From NCBI GenBank assembly GCA_022559985.1, contig JAFJTR010000116.1:1-64000 (forward strand): a stretch of DNA of 64,000 nt, given 5' to 3'. The notes beneath the pieces were generated by a model, which saw only the letters and a program-made list of their open reading frames with translations, was not told the DNA's origin and made no database searches. The translations under genes and the position numbers were made by a program. The DNA is from Parastagonospora avenae f. sp. tritici 18332-5. Taxonomy: Eukaryota; Ascomycota; Dothideomycetes; Pleosporales; Phaeosphaeriaceae. The first letter of the stretch is position 1. Each line of letters begins with the position of its first letter. This document shows positions 57,717 through 64,000 of this stretch, in pieces.

Positions 57717-58374
57717 TGGCATCCAGTAGGGCAAACTATTGTTGGCTCAACGACCGCTACAAGGCACCGGCTACCGCATCGCAACCGAGCCCGGTTTTTG
57801 AAGCAGTGCGCAACCATACTTCTGCTCATCGCGGGAACCTCGGAACCTCAGTGAAGCAGGCAATTGACTGTGAGCCGTACTACTCAAGCAAGGTTGACCG
57901 AGGTGTCACTAACACGAACAGCCAACGAAGAATCCTCCCGGTCTGCGGTCAACCCGTTCAAAGGAAAAGATCAAGCCAGAACTTGCGGCCCATTCCGATA
58001 CCGTCAAGACAGAGCTTCAGATCGTCATGCTTGAGGTTTGTTTTTCTGTTAAACCTCATCTGAAACTCTACTGACCTTCCATAGCGCAGCCAAGGTCCGA
58101 TTCAGCTCGCGGTTACCCTCTTCCGCCTCCACCTCGTGCGTGAAGTGATCAACAGCAAGCTTACGATCGCCTCGATGCCAAGAAGAGAAAGATTAACGAG
58201 GACAAGAGACAGATCATGGAAGAGCAGCGTCGCATCCAGATCCGGGCTGGCAAACGCCGAGACCAGCTCAAAGCAGCTCGCGAACTTGTGCGCAGGGCTG
58301 AAGCCGAAAAGCAGATTGCGCTTGCCAATGCCCGAAGGTACACTGGAATTCGCGCGATCCGTCCTGGTCGCTAG
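57717..58374 (+). CDS. Probable multi-exon gene, basic coiled-coil C-terminus
   Basis: An ATG at 57717 opens MASSRANYCWLNDRYKAPAT and runs to a GTGAGC donor near 57871. After an ACTAAC...AACAG acceptor near 57923 the next exon is coding-like in two frames. A later GTTTGT...CCATAG pair at about 58036-58084 also looks like an intron. The final exon, from about 58156, reads QAYDRLDAKKRKINEDKRQI, then GKRRDQLKAARELVRRAEAE, and stops at 58374 (RAIRPGR). It is a strongly charged single helix. I could not resolve one consistent chain, so exon limits are approximate. The family is unknown. Confidence 0.4.
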
Positions 58375-58765
58375 CTACCTAGGGAACGGCGCCTTTGAAC
58401 TTTGTGGTGGTTGCTCGAAGTCTTGATTGCAGGTTCTTTGCCATGAATCGAACCCTGGATCGAACGCAGAGCAAGGCACCCGGGGAGCATTACGGCGCAC
58501 AGCCTTTATGGATGGTCTGATCTTTTCAGCTGTTCTTATCGAACACAGAAGGCGCTGTGCTGGTCTCACCATTGTAGAGTAATTATCGAGATACTATGGT
58601 ATCAGAGAAAATTGATGCCTTCATCAACTTGCCCCAGTATCTTTATTAAACTTGTGACTCATGATTCTCATATGTAATCAAGCGGACAATCCCAGATTTT
58701 TCTACAGTCCGAAACAGGTCATCTTGATCCACTATCGAAAGCAAATCCATACGGCTGATAGCACC

Positions 58766-59420
58766 ATGTGCCCCATTCCCACAGAGTTGGAAGACTTCGT
58801 TGTGGACGATGGCATGTGCGATTGCTGGGGCGATGCAGACTACGAGCCAACTGAAGAACTGAAGATTCTAATGAGCCAATGCGAGCGCGAACATCTCCAG
58901 GATGAAGAATCAGGTACAAAATTTGAAAGCGATCGTTAGAATTTTGCTGATTGTGACTTCTATAGAGCTGGAAGACTTCGAGATCCCGACACCGCGCAAG
59001 GCCAAGTCGTTTCAGCAGCGTCTGGCGGAGAAGAAGACGCGAGAAAAGCGGTTGGCCATGGCAAAGGAAGCTCGTCGCTGGCATATGAATCAAGAACTCT
59101 CCGAGATGCAAGTGCCTACAGCTTGGTCACCTTCCACTTCCACTCTCAGGAAGAAGAAGATGGCCCCTCTACCGAAGATCTCCCCGCTGCGATTAAACTC
59201 CGCCACTGCATTAAGGCAGAAGCCTGAGGCAATTCAAACGACACGCCGGGGCGTTTTCCTGCAGTATGGGAGCGATCGTAGCGAGGATCCATCGTTGAGC
59301 TCGAATAGGTTCAAGACACCCACAAAGAGCAAGGATGCGGACACGATGTCGGTGAGAAGCGTTATGAGTACCGTTACGCGTCAGAGGATGCTCTATGCGC
59401 TTGAATGGGACTCGAAATGA
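58766..59420 (+). CDS. Hypothetical protein, 200 aa, basic C-terminus
   Basis: Exons 58766-58913 and 58966-59420 join across a 52-bp GTACAA...CTATAG intron. The N-terminus is acidic (MCPIPTELEDFVVDDGMCDC, TEELKILMSQCEREHLQ). The second exon encodes a basic helix (KKTREKRLAMAKEARRWHMN) and a Ser/Thr/Lys-rich tail ending RQRMLYALEWDSK. No signal peptide or membrane segment is seen. The product is not recognised. The splice join is well supported because both exons start and end in phase. Confidence 0.7.
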
Positions 59421-60269
59421 TACCTGAGAGATGAATTCATGGTCGAAGTTCGGGACGCGAAGCTTTTTGTCGGCGTTTGTCAGTGATTTAGAGTTGCGCA
59501 ATTAAGAACGAACGATTCCTTCAGGATGGAAATACTACCTTTGCCAGTAGCATTTCGATTGAGCAAACGCCTCTGGCGTAAGGCCTCGGAGGCAAGAGAA
59601 TTGTAATAGTAATTTTTCAAGGTAGGTGAGGCGACATTTCTGCGAGCGATCGCGTCCTTCACCGCGACTATAGCTCATCAACAGTAGCTCATTGAATCAA
59701 CATGATAAAACGATACTAATCATTCTGTAGGTGACATGTGTCCGTGTTTACGTCGCCGGGAACTTCTTTTAAGCTTCCTAGAGGTTTTCGCAGTCTCATC
59801 ATGGAAGCTATGATCGAGAACAGCAACCAAATGGTAGAGATCGCTTGCGACGTGTCATCTAGCAAGCACTGACAATTACCCTTGGTCACATGGTCTACTC
59901 GTTGGGTGTGCGGTAGCAAACGGCCGTCACTGAAGTTTGGTACAATGACACTAGGCTTACAAGCTAAGAGGCACAATTACCTGCGGTACCATGGGTGAGA
60001 CATGGCTAGGCAGTACAGGTCAATAGAAGCATTGAGAAAGATCTTATATGCATATAAAGCGCTCACCCTCACCACTGCAGCTGAGAATCTCCTGGTTTAT
60101 CGCGCCGACACTGCAGACCTAGCTACTGGGTTGAACAAGCTAAGCACGCCTCCAACAAGACACACAGCATCCGACCGACAAACTTTGCTAAGGATACCGA
60201 GTGTAGCAAAGACCGAGAACATAACTTCCACGTCGCTGAAGTCAGCCTGAACAGCATAAGCTTGGCAAT

Positions 60270-61199
60270 ATGAGTTATTTTTACAGACCTCACAGAATCC
60301 CAATGACTGCAGAGACAAACATGCGGCCTTCCACAGATCGCACGATAGATGCATCCTTCAGACGACAATCTTTTGATCACATTCGAAGGTGCCAAACTCA
60401 GCCTGACCACATAGCGGTTGGTGTTCCACATCAGAGCGAGGGAATTGCATCTAGCGATCACCAGGACCACAATGCCGATATTACAAACGACTGGTATCAG
60501 GAATGGAGAACAGCATCCAAATACCCGCTCCCTTCAAATATCAGGCCTATAGGTATCTTTAATGAGCCAGCATGGGGTCATCAAAATGCTCCTGAGTGTA
60601 GGCCGAACGAAGCCTGGCTCGACCACCACTATCCTGACATGGTGCCGGAAGGGCGCGTGCAGCGAAACTTGAGAGTGGCGCGTGAAGAAAGGCGCTATCT
60701 TGAGGAAGATTTACAAAGTGCAGTAAGGCAGACAGAACGCACTATGGGCAGACGGGATGTGACAGAGGCCGCGTGAAGGTCGAATGTGGTCGATTTGACT
60801 GGCGACTCACTGGACAAGGGCAGAGATTTCTGGATTATATGTACGGACCGCACACAGATTGAGAGATACAAACTAACATCTTTGACCGGTGACCACGACT
60901 TTGGCATGTACTATAGGTCTTTTCACCACGACCCAAGCTCTCGCCAGGATTCACCCGCACAGCATTTCGATCATTACAGTCTCTCGCTTCCTACACACCA
61001 CAAATCAAGGACCAATTTCACGCGGCATTCTTATAGTATCTGCGCCGATGACATAGTGCATCCGTATCCACGTTTTACGCCAGGGCGACGGTCGCTGTAC
61101 GACTACAGCCAGCCTGACTCCGTCCATAGGCGCAGTGCAGTGAATCAACCTGGTGACTACGCACCGCAGGAGCCCAATCGATACATGTTCACACAGTGA
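60270..61199 (+). CDS. Hypothetical protein with an in-frame TGA between two blocks
   Basis: From ATG 60270 (or ATG 60303 in the same frame), MTAETNMRPSTDRTIDASFR runs to a TGA at 60774-60776. The same frame continues past the stop as VVDLTGDSLDKGRDFWIICT to 61199. An intron from GTGACA (about 60760) to CACTGGACAAG (about 60820) would skip the stop in phase; a C-to-T change (CGA to TGA) or two separate genes are alternatives. The sequence is hydrophilic, His/Asp/Arg-rich, with an acidic-basic helix (LRVAREERRYLEEDLQSAVR). No family is recognised. An upstream open stretch at 60002-60250 may be a further exon. Confidence 0.45.
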
Positions 61200-61427
61200 T
61201 CAAATCGCCATAGTAAAGAAACAAGGCTTCTATCTGTCACTTCACTATCTCCCGACCCACTAGCGCGTTCCTCAGTATACTAAACCGCTCTGAGAACTCT
61301 CCCTCTAGTCTACTATCTCGACCAACATCCCCTCATCACAACTCGACTCTCTCCACCCGCTCGCAGTATCGAACACGTCCACGCGGCATACGCAGAAAAA
61401 ACCAAAGCGCGTTTCGGTTTTAAGAGG

Positions 61428-63479
61428 ATGGATCCCTCAAATCGACCCCACTCCACGGACCAAGGCCGTTCGAACGGTGTTTGGCCAAAGCAAGAAGAAA
61501 TTGGAGGTACACATCGTAGCATTCACGGCTCTCTGGGCAATCCAAGCGCCACCGGTGGCCAGCAGATGGCTCTTGATCCCGTATATGGTGGCCATCAAGA
61601 CTATGTCGTGAACTCCGCACAACCTCAGCCCTTGCGCTTGGATGACACCACTGCCGCATTCAGACTTCAAGATCAGCTTACTTCTGCTGCCGCTGGAAAG
61701 ATTGAGGGCGAAATTACCAAGGCTCTGCAAAATGCGATCGGTAATCCCTACCTACAGAACCAATCTATGGTCGCCGCGAATCAACCCACGCAAGTCCGAA
61801 CACCCTTGAGCGAACCTTACCTACAATCTAAGCCGGACTACATATACAACATGCCTGGAGGTACGTTGCTCAACTTCACGCTTGTTGAAGTGATTGCCTT
61901 GTTGGTCAACTGGTTCAAGGTGTATCCTGACTTGGCCGAACGCTTCTTGAACAACGGTCTCACTTCGGGAACACACATGATTATCCTGGAGGAGCATCGC
62001 AATATCTTCATGCTAGAGAAGGACCGCAACCGTACCAAGGACCTCATCTCTGACGGCTATCGTCGCTCGATGCGCAAGATCAATGAGGCTTGGACTAAAG
62101 CTAAGCACAAGAAGCCGCAAGGCTGGGATGGCAACGCTCTGTCGGTGAACCATCTCACTCACGAAAAAGGTGGCAAGGCTAGACCGATCCCTATGAAAGT
62201 GCTGATGAACGATATCAAGCATCTTCCACAAGGCCATGACGCCGGAGATCTCACTCGCGCTCTTCAGTATGCCATTAGTAACCAGAAGCGTGGTCCTAAC
62301 GCGGAATTCCTCGATTGGCTCTTCCCTGATGATCTTCATACCATTCTTGGTCACATCGGTTACACTACGATCACACTGAACCACCTTGATGAAGCCGCCG
62401 TCGCGCGATTCGACACGATTTGCAAGCAGAAGGAGCAGCTGGACCGCAAGCGTCGCCGTGAAGCGCAAGGAAAGGGGATGTCTCCACCTCATTCGAAGCG
62501 TCAACTCCGTGGTGAGTGTGCTGGTGACAACGACCCAAACCAGTCTATGCCGCAGCCAGCTGTACCTGGACCAGTCTTTCAATCATCTGCGCAGGGTGCT
62601 CTGCCTACCCTTCTATCTACTGTGCCAGCTCCATCCGACATCGTGTTTCGGAGCCGCTCGCGCTTGATAGCACCACAGCATGGCGCTCAGATTCCTCAGC
62701 CATTATCTCGGCCTACGGGCTATGCTTCAATTGATCCCTCGCTACAGGACGACAATGCAGTAGAAGAGAATGGTGTGCGTCCAAATGCTGCGTTCGCACA
62801 ACAGGCCGAGAAGGCTACCATCCCGACGCTGAACATGCCTGTTGCATCGGATCTCGCTGCCAAGCAGCACACCTCAATGCAAGAGATCGATACACGTCCA
62901 GCTGCTGCGTTTGCTCATCAAGCAGATAAGGCCGCTACCCCGGCGCTGAGCATGCCAGCCGGATTGCGTCTCGCTACCAACGAGCCCAACCCCGACTTGT
63001 CCAACTGGCCCAACCAGTCCACTCCGATGGCTCCTCCTCCAAACATCATATCTGTTCAGCCGTCAGCCGCTGGAGATACCTTCATGTTCGCTCAAGAAGA
63101 TTTCGACATCAGCGTAGAAGAGATCGACGCAATCATAGCCGGGAACCAGACCCACAACTTCGACAACCTGCTTGAAGGTCCGTTCTCTGATTTCCTGCCA
63201 GAATCTTTGGCGGAGATCACGCAGGAGTACCCGACTGCGTATCCGCTCGATAAAGTACTGAGCGAATGCGCTGAGGCCGATGATCTCGAGGATGACAGCG
63301 TTGTCGCTCGTGCTGCACGTTGGTGCCGGGATCCTACTAATTTCGCTCAGCGTTACACAGTGCGTGATCTAGGCTTTATCGTTACGCTACAGGACCTTGT
63401 GGAGGATGCTGTGAACAATGTGTTTGATGGATCTGTGGAGCAGGTAATCCTTTGGGAAGGCACAGGCGAGCCGACGTAG
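61428..63479 (+). CDS. Unknown protein, member C of the local paralogue family
   Basis: This intronless frame of 683 aa starts at ATG 61428 (MDPSNRPHSTDQGRSNGVWP). The signature lies near residues 145-330: FTLVEVIALLVNWFKVYPDL with ERFLNNGLTSGTHMIILEEH, and MNDIKHLPQGHDAGDLTRAL followed by EFLDWLFPDDLHTILGHIG. A bipartite basic stretch (KQKEQLDRKRRREAQGKG) suggests nuclear import. The middle has two imperfect repeats of about 43 residues (RPNAAFAQQAEKATIPTLNM against RPAAAFAHQADKAATPALSM). The C-terminus is acidic and hydrophobic (DFDISVEEIDAIIAGN, FSDFLPESLAEITQEY), resembling an activation domain. No recognised domain; a transcriptional role is inference. Confidence 0.83.
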   Translation: MDPSNRPHSTDQGRSNGVWPKQEEIGGTHRSIHGSLGNPSATGGQQMALDPVYGGHQDYVVNSAQPQPLRLDDTTAAFRLQDQLTSAAAGKIEGEITKALQNAIGNPYLQNQSMVAANQPTQVRTPLSEPYLQSKPDYIYNMPGGTLLNFTLVEVIALLVNWFKVYPDLAERFLNNGLTSGTHMIILEEHRNIFMLEKDRNRTKDLISDGYRRSMRKINEAWTKAKHKKPQGWDGNALSVNHLTHEKGGKARPIPMKVLMNDIKHLPQGHDAGDLTRALQYAISNQKRGPNAEFLDWLFPDDLHTILGHIGYTTITLNHLDEAAVARFDTICKQKEQLDRKRRREAQGKGMSPPHSKRQLRGECAGDNDPNQSMPQPAVPGPVFQSSAQGALPTLLSTVPAPSDIVFRSRSRLIAPQHGAQIPQPLSRPTGYASIDPSLQDDNAVEENGVRPNAAFAQQAEKATIPTLNMPVASDLAAKQHTSMQEIDTRPAAAFAHQADKAATPALSMPAGLRLATNEPNPDLSNWPNQSTPMAPPPNIISVQPSAAGDTFMFAQEDFDISVEEIDAIIAGNQTHNFDNLLEGPFSDFLPESLAEITQEYPTAYPLDKVLSECAEADDLEDDSVVARAARWCRDPTNFAQRYTVRDLGFIVTLQDLVEDAVNNVFDGSVEQVILWEGTGEPT

Positions 63480-64000
63480 CAACTTTGTGTAAGCGAGTAG
63501 TTGCGTAGAATGATATCACTAGGTTGTTCCTGAAGGATTTTCAGGACAATTGTGAATAAAATTGATGGAAATTGTCAAGAGCGTTGCTCATGATACAGTG
63601 TTTGTGGTGTGAGATTGTGATGTCTGATGTCGTGATAGTATTCAAACCAGACGAGGATCTAAACGCAATTTTTAGTCTTGCTCAGCTTGACGTTGATAGG
63701 TAAGATGGGCTTCTAGTCCACTACCTGCTTGTGGTACCCATCCTCTGGTTCGATTCCACTAACACAATAAGAGTCCGAAATTAGCGCCAATCGGTACTTC
63801 GTCAGTGTCCCTGTGCAGAACAACATTCAAAATCCAGAGAAGTATCTAGTTCTCGGATTGCTGTATAAGTACCGCTCACTTACCCAGCTCTTTCCACAAC
63901 CAGGAACCCCGTCTCTTCATCCCGCTCAGAATTTGGCCGCCACTTTGGCATTTCCATCAGCCTGTTCTACTCTCAGCATCGCCTCATCATCAGCCATGGC
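63480..64000. other. Intergenic to window end
   Basis: No complete gene is seen. An ATG at the very end (about 63996) could start a gene lying outside the window. Confidence 0.4.

Noticed and set aside
63661..63775. tRNA-like region with a good B box (GGTTCGATTCC at 63747-63757) and a TCT-type anticodon-like loop
   Set aside because: The T stem pairs over only three bases, no acceptor stem can be formed and the variable region is too long. At most it is a chance match or a tRNA relic.

Overview
The window is nuclear DNA of a filamentous ascomycete. Most genes carry one to three spliceosomal introns of about 46-65 bp with GT/AG ends and CTAAC- or CTGAC-like branch sites. Recognisable products are typical of Pezizomycotina: an FlbD-type Myb regulator, an AA13 starch-active copper monooxygenase, a CBM20 alpha-amylase and an Mtc6 homologue. 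The style suggests Dothideomycetes, but that is inference; the species cannot be named from sequence alone. All exon joins were worked out by hand from frame and splice signals.

Layout. 0.8-13.6 kb is a gene-dense housekeeping block: a possible small gene; CTF18 (minus); an initiator tRNA-Met gene; two unknown genes; a WW-like repeat protein; a four-helix membrane protein; and a GX3-repeat protein. 14-24 kb is an accessory, decaying region. It holds three degenerate relatives of a two-gene unit (DEDDh-type exonuclease-like gene plus C2H2 zinc-finger gene), three short LTR-like insertions each with a 5-bp target-site duplication, and three small intact genes, one of them an MGMT-like protein lacking the catalytic cysteine. 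24.1-35.0 kb is a gene desert of about 11 kb upstream of flbD. 36.3-39.5 kb is also empty. 39.5-50.5 kb holds MTC6, a lysine/arginine-rich unknown gene, the divergent alpha-amylase/AA13 pair and a secreted M14 carboxypeptidase. 51-63.5 kb holds three dispersed paralogues of an unrecognised family, a small secreted cysteine-rich protein and several unknown genes.

Functional links. The amylase and the AA13 LPMO are transcribed divergently from a shared 1-kb spacer. Both carry a CBM20 starch-binding module and both are predicted to be secreted, so they form a plausible two-gene starch-degradation module.

The most unusual item is the initiator tRNA-Met gene. Its T-loop is interrupted by a 53-bp insert that looks like a spliceosomal intron: GT start, perfect TACTAAC branch site, CTACAG end. 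The insert splits the native B box and supplies a replacement B box of its own.
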